Shown here in pieces: positions 27,059 to 35,959 of a stretch of 64,000 nucleotides of DNA. Made by a program: the position numbers and the translations under genes. How positions within the stretch are numbered: the first letter of the stretch is position 1; each line of letters begins with the position of its first letter. Location: NCBI RefSeq assembly GCF_014197855.1, contig NZ_JACIGJ010000004.1, forward strand, positions 332,260-396,259, in the 5' to 3' direction. The notes under the pieces were generated by a model. That model was not told where the DNA came from. It made no database searches and worked only from the letters and a program-made list of their open reading frames with translations. The DNA comes from Roseospira marina. GTDB taxonomy: Bacteria; Pseudomonadota; Alphaproteobacteria; Rhodospirillales; Rhodospirillaceae.

Positions 27059-28495
27059 ATGACCGAGTCTTCGACTGCTCCCGTCCTGCTCTGGTTCCGT
27101 CGCGACTTGCGGCTGGCCGACCATCCCGCGCTCACGGCGGCCGTCGCAACGGGACGGCCGATCGTGCCGGTCTACCTTCTGGACGGGGACGACCCGGGCG
27201 GGCGGCCCCTGGGCGGCGCGGCCCGCTGGTGGTTGCACGAGTCCCTGGCGGCGCTGGGGCATGCGCTGGAGGCGCGGGGATCCGCGCTGATCCTGCGGCG
27301 CGGTCCGCCGGGTGAGGCGTTGGTCGCCCTGGCGCGGGAGACCGGGGCGGATACGGTGTACTGGAGCCGCACCGTGGGCGTGGACGAGGCCGCCCTGGCC
27401 GCTCGGTTGGAGGATCAGGGGGTGGCGGCGCGCCGGTTCGGGGGCTGTCTGTTGTTCGATCCGGACGCCGTCCGGACCCAGCAGGGCCGACCCTTCCAGG
27501 TGTTCACGCCGTTCTGGAACCGCGTGCTCGCGCTCGACCCGCCGCCGCGCCCGGAGCCCGCACCGTCCCACATTCCAGCGCCCTACGACTGGCCGGCGGG
27601 GGATGCGCTGGAGGACTGGGCGCTGCAGCCCACACAGCCGGACTGGGCCGGGGGCCTGCGGGCCACCTGGGCGCCGGGGGAAGAGGCGGCGAACGCGGTG
27701 CTCGACGGGTTCCTGGACGGCCCCATTGATTGCTATGCCGAAGCCCGGGATGCCTTGGGAGTCGATGGGACCTCGCGCCTGTCGCCCTACCTGCGCTTCG
27801 GCGAGGTCGGGCCCCGGACCCTCTGGCACGCCGTGCGCGACCGGCCGAACGATCCCAGCGCCGAGGTGTTCCTGCGTGAACTCGGCTGGCGCGAGTTCTG
27901 CCACCATCTGCTGCACGAGCATCCCGCAATGGCCGAGACGCCGTTGAAGGAGTCCTTCGCCGCCTTTCCCTGGCGGGACGATCCGGCGGGCCTGGAGGCC
28001 TGGCAGACCGGCCGCACGGGCTATCCGGTCGTGGACGCTGCCATGCGGAAGCTCTGGCGCACCGGGTGGATGCACAACCGGGCCCGCATGATCGTGGGCT
28101 CGTTCCTGGTCAAGGATCTGCGTATCGACTGGCGCGAGGGCGAGCGCTGGTTCTGGGATACGCTGGTGGACGCCTGTCCGGCGAACAATCCGTGCTCCTG
28201 GCAATGGATCGCCGGCTGCGGGGCCGACGCCGCGCCGTATTTCCGCATCTTCAATCCCGTGCTTCAGGGGGAGAAGTTCGACACCACCGGCCGTTATGTC
28301 CGGCGCTGGGTGCCGGAACTGGCGCGCCTGCCCGACCGGGTGCTGCACAAGCCCTGGAGCGCGTCCGCGCCGATCCTGCGCGAGGCGGGCGTCCAGTTCG
28401 GCGAGACCTATCCCGGCCGCATCGTGGACCACGGAGAGGCGCGCGATGCCGCCCTGAAGGCCCTGGCCACCATCACGGACCGCGTGTCAGGGTGA
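27059..28495 (+). CDS. phr: deoxyribodipyrimidine photolyase
   Basis: The 478-residue class I photolyase uses blue light to split pyrimidine dimers. The N-terminal antenna-binding domain starts [17 protein letters not shown]. The FAD domain has [48 protein letters not shown] and [25 protein letters not shown], including the Trp residues of the electron path. Its 3' end overlaps the 3' end of the opposite mocR-like gene by 23 bp. The start codon follows the weak ribosome site GGGAG. Confidence 0.97.
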   Translation: MTESSTAPVLLWFRRDLRLADHPALTAAVATGRPIVPVYLLDGDDPGGRPLGGAARWWLHESLAALGHALEARGSALILRRGPPGEALVALARETGADTVYWSRTVGVDEAALAARLEDQGVAARRFGGCLLFDPDAVRTQQGRPFQVFTPFWNRVLALDPPPRPEPAPSHIPAPYDWPAGDALEDWALQPTQPDWAGGLRATWAPGEEAANAVLDGFLDGPIDCYAEARDALGVDGTSRLSPYLRFGEVGPRTLWHAVRDRPNDPSAEVFLRELGWREFCHHLLHEHPAMAETPLKESFAAFPWRDDPAGLEAWQTGRTGYPVVDAAMRKLWRTGWMHNRARMIVGSFLVKDLRIDWREGERWFWDTLVDACPANNPCSWQWIAGCGADAAPYFRIFNPVLQGEKFDTTGRYVRRWVPELARLPDRVLHKPWSASAPILREAGVQFGETYPGRIVDHGEARDAALKALATITDRVSG

Positions 28496-29918
28496 ACGGC
28501 CCGGCGTCGTACACCGCGCGCACCGCCGCCAGAGCCCCCCGCAGGCGGTCGAGGTCGGGTTCCCCGCCCACGCAGAGCCGCACACCCTCCGGCATCCGCC
28601 CCGGGCCCACATGGAACACGGCGGCCGGCTGCACCAGCACGCCGCGTGCGGCGAGGATGTCGCGGAAAGCCTCCGCCCGCCAGGGGGCGGGCAGGGTAAG
28701 CCACAGGTGCAGCGTGTTCGGTCCGCCGTGCCACGGCAGATCGCCCAGTTCCTCCGCCGCGATGACCAGCCGTTCCGCCACCGCGCGCCGCTGCGCCGCC
28801 ACCAGCGCGTCGGCCGTGCCGTCTTCGATCCAGCGGGTTGTGATCTCCACCATCAGCGGTGCGGCCATCCAGATCGTGGCCCACACGGTGGCGACGAATT
28901 GCGCGCGCAGGGTGGGAGGGACCTGGGCGAACCCGGTGCGCAAGCCGGGCGCCAGCGCCTTGGCGGTTCCGGTCAGGAATACGGTCCGGTGGGGGATCAG
29001 CGTGGCGAGTGGGGCCGGGCGTTGCTCCGGCAACAGGCCATAGATGTCGTCCTCGATCACCGTCAGGTCGCGGCGCTCCGCCACCTCGGCCAGCGCCGCC
29101 CGGCGCTGCGGCGACGACACCGCCGCCGTCGGGTTCTGGAGCGTCGGGATGCAGAACAGGGCGCGTGCGCCGGTGCGGGCCGCGGCCTCGTCCAGGGCGT
29201 CCGGCACCAACCCCTCCGCGTCGAGCGGAACGCCGACCAGATCCACGCCGTGGCGGTGGGCCAGAAGCTTGATGCCCGGATAGCAGATGTCTGCGCACAG
29301 GGCGGTCTCGCCCGGCCGCAACAGGGTCAGCATGGTGACCGCGATGCCATGTTGCACGCCGCCGGTAACCACCACCGCGTCCGGGTCGTCCGGCATGCCG
29401 GCTCGCGCCATCCAGGTCGCCCCGGCCGCTCGGTAGCGCGGCGCCGCGTCATGCAACTGGTAGGCCGCTAGCGGTTGCAGGGCCGCCGGATCGGTGGCCA
29501 GTACGGCCAGCGTCTCCGCCAGCCGCTGCTCCGCTCCCACGGCGGCCGGATGGTTCGGTCCCAGGTCGACCGGCCGGACGGCGGGGCCGACCGTGCCATT
29601 GCCGGTCCCGTCATCGAAATCGAAGGTCAGCCGGGCTCCCCCGCCGACGTGGCCTCCAGGACCCGGCCCCGGGGCGCGGACGAACGTGCCGCGTCCCACG
29701 GTGCCTTCCACGAGTCCCCGGCGCGTCGCCTCCGCATAGGCGCGGCTGACCGTGGTGACGGTCACGCCGAGCGAGTCCGCCAGCGCCCGGTGCGTGGGCA
29801 GGCGCTCGCCGGGCGTCAAACGACCGGCCGCGCGGTCAGCGGCGAGGGCGTCGGCGATGGCGCGGTAAACGGGGACGCTCGGTGACAGGGCGCGTGGGCG
29901 CCAGGCGGATCGGGTCAT
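28473..29918 (-). CDS. MocR-type regulator (GntR domain fused to an aminotransferase-like domain)
   Basis: The 481-residue protein has a GntR winged helix (residues about 15-85: [44 protein letters not shown]) and a fold-type I aminotransferase domain (about 110-480). PLP-lysine region: [19 protein letters not shown]. MocR proteins sense PLP or PLP-amino-acid adducts and control amino acid or vitamin B6 genes. It is divergent from the phzF operon across a 147-bp region that holds a palindrome, so it probably controls that operon. The chosen start is MTRSAWRP; an earlier in-frame ATG would add 24 residues and cover the promoter. Confidence 0.92.
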   Translation of the reverse strand: MTRSAWRPRALSPSVPVYRAIADALAADRAAGRLTPGERLPTHRALADSLGVTVTTVSRAYAEATRRGLVEGTVGRGTFVRAPGPGPGGHVGGGARLTFDFDDGTGNGTVGPAVRPVDLGPNHPAAVGAEQRLAETLAVLATDPAALQPLAAYQLHDAAPRYRAAGATWMARAGMPDDPDAVVVTGGVQHGIAVTMLTLLRPGETALCADICYPGIKLLAHRHGVDLVGVPLDAEGLVPDALDEAAARTGARALFCIPTLQNPTAAVSSPQRRAALAEVAERRDLTVIEDDIYGLLPEQRPAPLATLIPHRTVFLTGTAKALAPGLRTGFAQVPPTLRAQFVATVWATIWMAAPLMVEITTRWIEDGTADALVAAQRRAVAERLVIAAEELGDLPWHGGPNTLHLWLTLPAPWRAEAFRDILAARGVLVQPAAVFHVGPGRMPEGVRLCVGGEPDLDRLRGALAAVRAVYDAGPFTLTRGP

Positions 29919-29974
29919 GCGGGCCTTCAGTACACTTGTGCGGAAACCGCCGAACGATCGGCGGCATTGTCTTA

Positions 29975-29996
29975 CTGACAATGTATGCATTGACAG
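29975..29996. promoter_or_regulatory. near-perfect palindrome, candidate MocR operator
   Basis: CTGACAATG and CATTGACAG face each other around TATG, with one mismatch. The site is midway between the divergent mocR-like and phzF genes. Nearby are two direct copies of ACTTGTG (about 29935 and 30017) and a TTGTC/GACAA pair, so several binding sites are likely. MocR regulators often bind such mixed direct and inverted repeats. The binding itself is inference. Confidence 0.55.
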
Positions 29997-30065
29997 ACAA
30001 AGCCTGTCAAAGGAACACTTGTGAGGGATACAATCCTCACATTGTTAGCCATGGGAGGTAGGACA

Positions 30066-30863
30066 ATGTGTCGGCTGCCGCTGTACCATGTGGACGCGTT
30101 CGCGGATCGGCTGTTTGCCGGGAACCCCGCCGCCGTCGTGCCGCTTCCGGCGTGGCGCGACGATGCGACTCTGTTGGCCATTGCCGCTGAGAACAACCTG
30201 TCGGAGACCGCGTTCCTGATCCCGGAGGCGGAGGGCTTCGCGCTGCGCTGGTTCACGCCCGCCGTCGAGGTGGACCTGTGCGGCCACGCCACGTTGGCGG
30301 CGGCCTGGGTCGTGTTCCACCACCTGCGGCCCGAGTGGCAGAGCGTGCGGTTTACCACCGCCAGCGGCCCCTTGACCGTTCACCGTGTCGGCGATGCGCT
30401 GCGTATGGACTTTCCCGCGCGACCGCCGCGGCCCGCTCCGGTGCCGCCGGGCTTGTCCGAGGCCCTGGGAACAGCGCCGGCCGAGATGTTCGAGGCCGAC
30501 GGTGAAAACGTGCTGGTCGTGCTGGAAACCCCGGCCGCGTTGCGGGCGCTGCGTCCGGATGTTCGGGCGCTGGCGGCGGGATTGGGGCACGGCGTGATCG
30601 TCACCGCGCCGGCCGGCCCCACCGACGGCGCGGATTTCCTGTCACGCTATTTCGCGCCCGCCTACGGCATCGACGAGGATCCGGTGACCGGGTCGGCCCA
30701 TTGCACGCTGGCGCCCTATTGGGCCGCGCGTCTCGGTCACCCGGAGGTCACCGGGTTTCAGGCCTCCGCCCGGGGTGGGTGGGTGGCGTGCCGTCTCGAC
30801 GGCGACCGGGTCCATCTGACCGGGACCGTGATTCCCTATCTCATCGGAGAAATAACGCCATGA
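30066..30863 (+). CDS. PhzF-family isomerase
   Basis: The 265-residue protein is a two-lobed PhzF-like enzyme with the conserved start YHVDAFADRLFAGNPAAVVPL. The catalytic Glu is E47 in NNLSETAFLIP. GHATLAAAW and DEDPVTGSAHC are the second and third signatures. The family covers isomerases and epimerases of many metabolites; only some act in phenazine synthesis, and no other phz gene is here. The ribosome site is GGGAGG. Its stop overlaps the next start as ATGA, so translation is coupled. Confidence 0.93.
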   Translation: MCRLPLYHVDAFADRLFAGNPAAVVPLPAWRDDATLLAIAAENNLSETAFLIPEAEGFALRWFTPAVEVDLCGHATLAAAWVVFHHLRPEWQSVRFTTASGPLTVHRVGDALRMDFPARPPRPAPVPPGLSEALGTAPAEMFEADGENVLVVLETPAALRALRPDVRALAAGLGHGVIVTAPAGPTDGADFLSRYFAPAYGIDEDPVTGSAHCTLAPYWAARLGHPEVTGFQASARGGWVACRLDGDRVHLTGTVIPYLIGEITP

Positions 30864-31879
30864 CCGCGCTTCCTACCCGCCATCCCCTGGACCGCTCCCC
30901 TAGCGCGCTGGTCGGGCGCGTGGGCCTGGAGGCGGCCCGCGATATGCTCTCCGGCCTGCTGACGTCCACCGCGCAGATCGAGTGGCCGTTGCTCGCCGAG
31001 GCCACCGGCACGCGTGTGATCGTGAAACACGAGAACCACAATCCGACCGGCGCCTTCAAGGTGCGGGGGGGGCTCGTGTACATGAGCCACCTGAAGGCCG
31101 AGCGTCCCGCCGTCGAGGGGGTCGTGTGCGCCACCCGGGGCAATCACGGCCAGTCTGCCGCCCTGGCGGCTGCGCGGGTCGGATTGTCGGCCACCATCGT
31201 CGTGCCGCATGGCAACAGTCCGGAGAAGAACGCCGCGATGCGGGCCTATGGCGCCGAGTTGGTCGAGCATGGCGACGATTTCATTCAGTCGTGTGACCAC
31301 GCCAAGGCCCTGGCGGCGGCGCGGGGCCTGCATCCGGTGCCGTCGTTTCATCCGTGGCTGGTGGCGGGCGTCGGGACCTACGCGATGGAGCTGTTCACCC
31401 AGGCGCCCGATCTCGAGGCGGTGTTCGTGCCGATCGGGCTGGGGTCCGGGATTTGCGGGGTCATCTCGGCGCGCAACGCGCTCGGTTTGAGCACCAAGGT
31501 GTATGGCGTCGTGACGGAAAACGTCGACGCCTACCGGCGTTCGTTCCTGGCCGGCGCGCCGGTGGCGTGCGAGCGGTCCGATACGGTGGCGGACGGCCTG
31601 GCCGTGCGCGTTCCCAATCCGCAGGCGCTGGAGGCCATTCTCGGCGGCGCCGAGGATGTCCTGACCGTCTCCGATTCCGAGATTGTGGACGCCATGGGCC
31701 TGTATGTGAGGGCGACCCACAACATCGCGGAGGGGGCCGGCGCGGCGCCGTTGGCCGCGTTGTGCCGGTACCGCGATTCTCTGGGGTTGGCCGACAAGCG
31801 CGTCGGGCTGATCCTGTCGGGCGGTAACGCGGACCGGGATCAGCTCGGTCGCGCGCTGAACCTGACCGAGAGTGCATGA
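30860..31879 (+). CDS. threonine/serine dehydratase-like PLP enzyme
   Basis: The 339-residue fold-type II PLP enzyme has the cofactor lysine K68 in NPTGAFKVRGG, then ATRGNHGQSAALAA, the phosphate loop GLGSGICG and the closing GLILSGGNAD. It lacks the regulatory ACT domain of biosynthetic IlvA, so it resembles catabolic threonine dehydratases that yield 2-oxobutyrate and ammonia. Close relatives also act on hydroxyaspartate or serine, so the exact substrate is open. It is the middle gene of a three-gene operon under a divergent MocR regulator. Confidence 0.9.
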   Translation: MTALPTRHPLDRSPSALVGRVGLEAARDMLSGLLTSTAQIEWPLLAEATGTRVIVKHENHNPTGAFKVRGGLVYMSHLKAERPAVEGVVCATRGNHGQSAALAAARVGLSATIVVPHGNSPEKNAAMRAYGAELVEHGDDFIQSCDHAKALAAARGLHPVPSFHPWLVAGVGTYAMELFTQAPDLEAVFVPIGLGSGICGVISARNALGLSTKVYGVVTENVDAYRRSFLAGAPVACERSDTVADGLAVRVPNPQALEAILGGAEDVLTVSDSEIVDAMGLYVRATHNIAEGAGAAPLAALCRYRDSLGLADKRVGLILSGGNADRDQLGRALNLTESA

Positions 31880-31889
31880 GGACCGGACG

Positions 31890-32606
31890 ATGACCGAGGA
31901 TCTGTTCCGCACCGATTCCTATCTCGCCACCTGCACCGCCACCGTGATCGCGGCGGGGCCGGAGGGCATCCGCCTTGATCGCACCGTGTTCTATCCCATG
32001 GGGGGCGGGCAACCGGGGGACACCGGCCGCCTGACCTTGGAGGACGGCGGCGCGGTGGTCATCACCGACACACGCAAGGACCCCGAGACCGGGGACATCG
32101 TGCATGTTCCCGAGGCGGACGCGACCCTGCCCGCCGTGGGCGCGACCGTGACGGCGGCGATCGACTGGGACCGCCGCCATCGGCTGATGCGGATGCACAC
32201 GCTGCTGCATCTGCTCAGTTCTCTGGTCGCGGGCGGAGTCACTGGCGGCAGCGTGGGCGACGGCAAGGGGCGGTTGGATTTCGACCTGCCGGACAAGACC
32301 GTGGACAAGGAAAGCCTAACCGCCGCCCTGAACGACCTGATCGCCCGGGACGCGCCGCTCTCCATGCAGTGGATCACCGATGCGGAGATGGAGGCGCAGC
32401 CGGATCTGGTCCGCACCATGTCGGTGAAGCCGCCGATGGGCACCGGGCGCGTGCGGCTGGTGGCGATCGAGGGCGTCGATCTTCAGCCTTGCGGCGGAAC
32501 GCATGTGGCGCGCACCGGCGAGATCGGGCCGGTCACGGTGACCAAGATCGAGAAGAAGGGCAAACACAACCGGCGCATCAATCTGGCCCTTGCCGAGCCG
32601 GCCTGA
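31890..32606 (+). CDS. alanyl-tRNA editing protein AlaX
   Basis: The 238-residue free-standing editing domain hydrolyses wrongly charged Ser-tRNA(Ala). It has FYPMGGGQPGDTG, the zinc motif HTLLH at 103-107 and CGGTHVARTGEIG at 201-213. It starts 10 bp after the dehydratase-like gene with GAGG as ribosome site. Its placement with a serine/threonine dehydratase hints that the operon guards against serine, either by breaking it down or by editing mischarged tRNA. That link is inference. Confidence 0.94.
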   Translation: MTEDLFRTDSYLATCTATVIAAGPEGIRLDRTVFYPMGGGQPGDTGRLTLEDGGAVVITDTRKDPETGDIVHVPEADATLPAVGATVTAAIDWDRRHRLMRMHTLLHLLSSLVAGGVTGGSVGDGKGRLDFDLPDKTVDKESLTAALNDLIARDAPLSMQWITDAEMEAQPDLVRTMSVKPPMGTGRVRLVAIEGVDLQPCGGTHVARTGEIGPVTVTKIEKKGKHNRRINLALAEPA

Positions 32607-32648
32607 TTCGTCGTGAGCCGTTGGGGCGGGAGGGCCGCGTGTCCGTCT

Positions 32649-33119
32649 TCAGTCGTCGGGTAGCGGCTCCCCCTTCTTGTCGCGCAGGTTGGCCATGGAG
32701 CGGAGCAGGGTCAGGGACTTGCGCTGAATGTCCTCGGGCAGCTTCCGGTAGGCCGTCAGCAGATCGATCTCATCCGTCGGCGGGCTCGACGGCGCGGCGA
32801 GTGCGGGGGGCGGCGGTTCGCCCAGGCCCGGCAACCGCTCCGCGATGCGCGGGCCGTCGTCCTCCATGTGATCGAAAAAGTAGTTGATCGGAACCTGCAG
32901 CATGAGTGCGATGTCGTACAGCCGGCTGGCGCTGATTCGGTTGGCGCCGCGTTCGTATTTCTGCACCTGCTGGAAGGTGACGCCCACGGCACGGGCCAGC
33001 ATTTCCTGGCTCATGCCAAGGGCCTGCCGTCGGGCGCGGAGCCGCCGCCCCACATGAACATCGACCGGATCCGGCTGGCCGCGCCGCCCGTTGTCCTCCG
33101 CGTACACTGGACTTGTCAC
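32649..33119 (-). CDS. XRE-family transcriptional regulator, copy 1
   Basis: The 156-residue protein has a Cro/CI-type helix-turn-helix (VGRRLRARRQALGMSQEMLARAVGVTFQQVQKYERGANRIS, about residues 24-64). An acidic, Pro-rich linker follows, and then a conserved C-terminal helix ending LLRSMANLRDKKGEPLPDD. I chose the GTG start because GAGGGGA precedes it and no ATG fits within the conserved part. The target is unknown. It is a clear paralogue of the next gene upstream. Confidence 0.85.
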   Translation of the reverse strand: MTSPVYAEDNGRRGQPDPVDVHVGRRLRARRQALGMSQEMLARAVGVTFQQVQKYERGANRISASRLYDIALMLQVPINYFFDHMEDDGPRIAERLPGLGEPPPPALAAPSSPPTDEIDLLTAYRKLPEDIQRKSLTLLRSMANLRDKKGEPLPDD

Positions 33120-33244
33120 TGATTGCGTTCCCCTCGTCGCACCGCGCCCGGTTCGGCGGTCTGTGCCGTGTCGTCTCCCACCGAGCGGAATCCTAAAAGG
33201 GTGCAGCCCGTGCGTCGAGACCCATGAGCGGTTCGCGTCCGATC

Positions 33245-33754
33245 TCACTCCGCGTCGGGTAGGGGTTCGCCTTTCTTATCCTTCAGACCCGCCATGGAGC
33301 GCAGAAGCGCCAGCGCCTTGCGCCGGATGTCGTCAGAGGGAAGCCGCCAGTACGCGGCGATCAGGTCGAGCTGTTCGCTAGGCATGGACGGCGCGCCGTC
33401 GAGCGGCGGCGGGGTGGGTTCAGCGACGCCGGGTATATGCGCGTCGGCCCGCCCGGCGATGTCGTCGTCGATGTGGTCGAAGAAAAAGCTGATGGGCACG
33501 CCCAGCACTTTGGCGATGTCGAACAGCCGGCTGGCGCTGATGCGGTTGGCGCCGCGCTCGTACTTCTGGATCTGCTGGAAGGTTACGCCCACGGCCCGGG
33601 CGAGCTGCTCCTGGCTCAGGCGCAGCAACACCCGCTGTTTGCGCAACCGCCGGCCAACGTACACATCGACGGGGTCGGGATGCGACCGCCGCCCCTCCGG
33701 TCCGTCGGGTCTCGGTGACGCCGGTGTCGGCGCCTCGGTCTTGACTGCTGTCAC
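33245..33754 (-). CDS. XRE-family transcriptional regulator, copy 2
   Basis: The 169-residue protein shares layout and sequence with copy 1. Its helix-turn-helix contains SQEQLARAVGVTFQQIQKYERGANRIS, then come a FFFDHIDDD segment and the closing LLRSMAGLKDKKGEPLPDAE. GTG is the likely start (GGGGAG upstream), as for copy 1. The similarity, the order and the shared unusual starts show a tandem duplication. The conserved YERGANRISASRLFDIA segment is typical of short alphaproteobacterial XRE proteins; the tail may be a dimer or partner surface. Confidence 0.85.
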   Translation of the reverse strand: MTAVKTEAPTPASPRPDGPEGRRSHPDPVDVYVGRRLRKQRVLLRLSQEQLARAVGVTFQQIQKYERGANRISASRLFDIAKVLGVPISFFFDHIDDDIAGRADAHIPGVAEPTPPPLDGAPSMPSEQLDLIAAYWRLPSDDIRRKALALLRSMAGLKDKKGEPLPDAE

Positions 33755-33941
33755 CGTCCCTCTCCCCCCTCTTATGTGACTCCGCCCCCTCCGATGTCCC
33801 TTTTCCGGACGGTCCGTCTTGCCCATGCTTGAAGAGGCCGCCCGAGCGCCGGCCCCGGCTTGGCGCTGGCATCGTCTTGGCGCCAGCGTCGGGGGGCTGC
33901 TACAACGGCGGTTCTCGCGCCCCCACTTGCAGGACCAGACC

Positions 33942-34541
33942 ATGCGTGAAGCAAGCCTTCAGCGAAACACAAAAGAAACCCGGATCTCCGTGGCCGTCAA
34001 TCTGGACGGAACGGGCCAATACAATATTTCGACCGGGATCGGATTTCTCGACCATATGCTGGAACAGCTTTCGCGCCACAGCTTGATCGACATTTCGGTG
34101 CAGGCCGACGGTGATACACACATAGATTATCACCATACGGTCGAGGACAGCGCCTTGGCGCTGGGCGAGGCCGTCTCGCAGGCTCTGGGGGACCGCAAGG
34201 GCGTCACCCGGTACGGCGAGGCCACCATTCCCATGGACGAGACCCTGACCCGGGTTGCGCTCGATCTGTCAAACCGACCCTACCTCGTGTGGCGGGTGGC
34301 CTTCAGCCGCGACAAGCTGGGCACCTTCGACACCGAGCTGTTCAAGGAGTGGTTCCAGGCGTTTGCGCAGATGTCCGGGGCCACGCTGCACGTCGAGACC
34401 CTGTATGGCGAGAACAACCACCACATCGCGGAAAGCAGCTTCAAGGCGTTGGCGCGGGCGCTGCGCCGGGCGGTGGAGATCGATCCGCGCAAGGCCGATG
34501 CCGTGCCCTCGACCAAGGGGGTGCTCGGCGGATCGCTGTAA
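33942..34541 (+). CDS. hisB: imidazoleglycerol-phosphate dehydratase
   Basis: The 199-residue manganese enzyme makes imidazole-acetol phosphate in histidine synthesis. It shows [33 protein letters not shown] and [20 protein letters not shown], which hold the metal-binding His and Glu clusters. It is the short, monofunctional form with no phosphatase domain. The other his genes in the window (hisHAFE) lie 3.5 kb away on the other strand, so hisB is transcribed on its own here. Confidence 0.97.
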   Translation: MREASLQRNTKETRISVAVNLDGTGQYNISTGIGFLDHMLEQLSRHSLIDISVQADGDTHIDYHHTVEDSALALGEAVSQALGDRKGVTRYGEATIPMDETLTRVALDLSNRPYLVWRVAFSRDKLGTFDTELFKEWFQAFAQMSGATLHVETLYGENNHHIAESSFKALARALRRAVEIDPRKADAVPSTKGVLGGSL

Positions 34542-34792
34542 GCCACCCCGAATGCGTGGCGGACTTTGGCTCGGTTGTTTCGGTTTCGTGGTGGCATAGC
34601 GCGGCATCCCTCCCCACATCCAAGTAAGGGAGTCGGGGACGTCCGAAGGCCTCTCATGGTTGTCGTTTCGGTGTTGCGCTACGACAAAGTCGGACGTATT
34701 TTATGGATAAGCGCGTCAAATCGTCCCTAAGCGGGGGCGTGTTGGCGGGGTGTCCATTCCGGAAGGTTCCAGCGTAGGGAGGCAGGGACCCC

Positions 34793-35782
34793 ATGCTGTC
34801 GCCCGTAGCCATACAGCCGGCCACGCCGGACTACGTTCTGAACCTCGGCCCCCGGGCCGTAGAGGGAGCTTCTGCGCGCTTCAGCCGCCAGGGTCCACCC
34901 TCTTCTGCCGGACCGGGCGCGCGCGGACCGGCGGCGCCCGCCTCGGATGGCCAGCGTCGGCCCCCGATGACGATTGTCGGCAGCGCGCCCTCGCTCTCGA
35001 CCGAGATGATCGGTGTGTTCGGGGGGCTGGATGGAGACGGTGGGGCGCCAGCGTCTCAAACCAAGGACCAGAGCCGCGCGACACGTCGCCCGATTGATCC
35101 GCTGACCGGTCGGCCGGTGGAGATCGATCCGTTCACCGGAAAGCCCGTGTTCACCGATCCGGCGGATGTCGAGTTTGAAACCCCGGCCGCCGGCAGCCGC
35201 GAGGGCGGGGAGGACGCCACCGGTGCGGACGGCCTGACGGACGCCGAGCGGGCGGAAGTCCGGCGACTGGCCGCCCGCGATCGCGAGGTTCGCCAGCACG
35301 AGGCGGCGCACAAGGCCGCCGGCGGCGGTGTGACCGGCCCGGCGACCTATACCTTCGTGACCGGTCCCGATGGCAAACAATACGCGGTGGCAGGGGAGGT
35401 GCCCATCACCGTCAACACCGCCAGCGGCGACCCGGAACAGGTGATCCGCGATATGGAGCAGGTGCGCCGGGCCGCCCTGGCGCCCTCCGATCCGTCCCCG
35501 GCGGATCGGGCGGCCGCCGCGTCCGCACAGGCGGCCATCACCCAGGCGGAGCAGGACCTGCGGAGCGAGGAACAGGCCGCCGAGGCTGAGGAGGCCGCCG
35601 AGGATGCGGCCGCGGACACCGGCGCACGCGAAGTCGGTGCGTCCGGTGCCGCCGATACCGCCACGGCCACCTCCGCTGCCTCCGGTGGCAGTGCCAACCC
35701 GGGCGCTTTGACGGCGGCCATTGAGGCCTATCGCGGCAGCCAAAGCCTTCCGGAACGAGGCGCCGTTCGTCTGATGGCGTAG
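34793..35782 (+). CDS. SprA-related putative metalloprotease
   Basis: The 329-residue protein has a long low-complexity N-terminal region (to about residue 130). The core (about 150-250) is the SprA-related family: [42 protein letters not shown] and [21 protein letters not shown]. The HEAAH motif could bind zinc, which is why the family is listed as putative metalloproteases. An Ala/Glu-rich coiled-coil-like tail follows. It is soluble by sequence, and its substrate is unknown. It has a good ribosome site (GTAGGGAGGCAGG) and stands alone. Confidence 0.85.
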   Translation: MLSPVAIQPATPDYVLNLGPRAVEGASARFSRQGPPSSAGPGARGPAAPASDGQRRPPMTIVGSAPSLSTEMIGVFGGLDGDGGAPASQTKDQSRATRRPIDPLTGRPVEIDPFTGKPVFTDPADVEFETPAAGSREGGEDATGADGLTDAERAEVRRLAARDREVRQHEAAHKAAGGGVTGPATYTFVTGPDGKQYAVAGEVPITVNTASGDPEQVIRDMEQVRRAALAPSDPSPADRAAAASAQAAITQAEQDLRSEEQAAEAEEAAEDAAADTGAREVGASGAADTATATSAASGGSANPGALTAAIEAYRGSQSLPERGAVRLMA

Positions 35783-35959
35783 ACCCGTCGGGCCGGAGGG
35801 CCGCGCTGCGGTCGTACGCGGGGCGTTTCTCTCATAAGGCGTGCGGAAGAGGGGTTCCAAACCATAGGTCACGCGGGATACTCCGGTTTGCGGCGGAGGG
35901 CCGTGCGCAACGGGCTTAGAGCGGACAGCGGGAGCCACGATGGTGCAAAGGCGGAAACC

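Noticed and set aside
26804..28432. Upstream extension of the malate synthase frame to 1273 residues
   Set aside because: The extra 543 residues are antisense to the photolyase gene. Malate synthase G normally has about 725 residues and starts at 26803.
30066..31879. Phenazine biosynthesis cluster suggested by PhzF
   Set aside because: No other phz gene is present; PhzF-like isomerases occur widely outside phenazine pathways.
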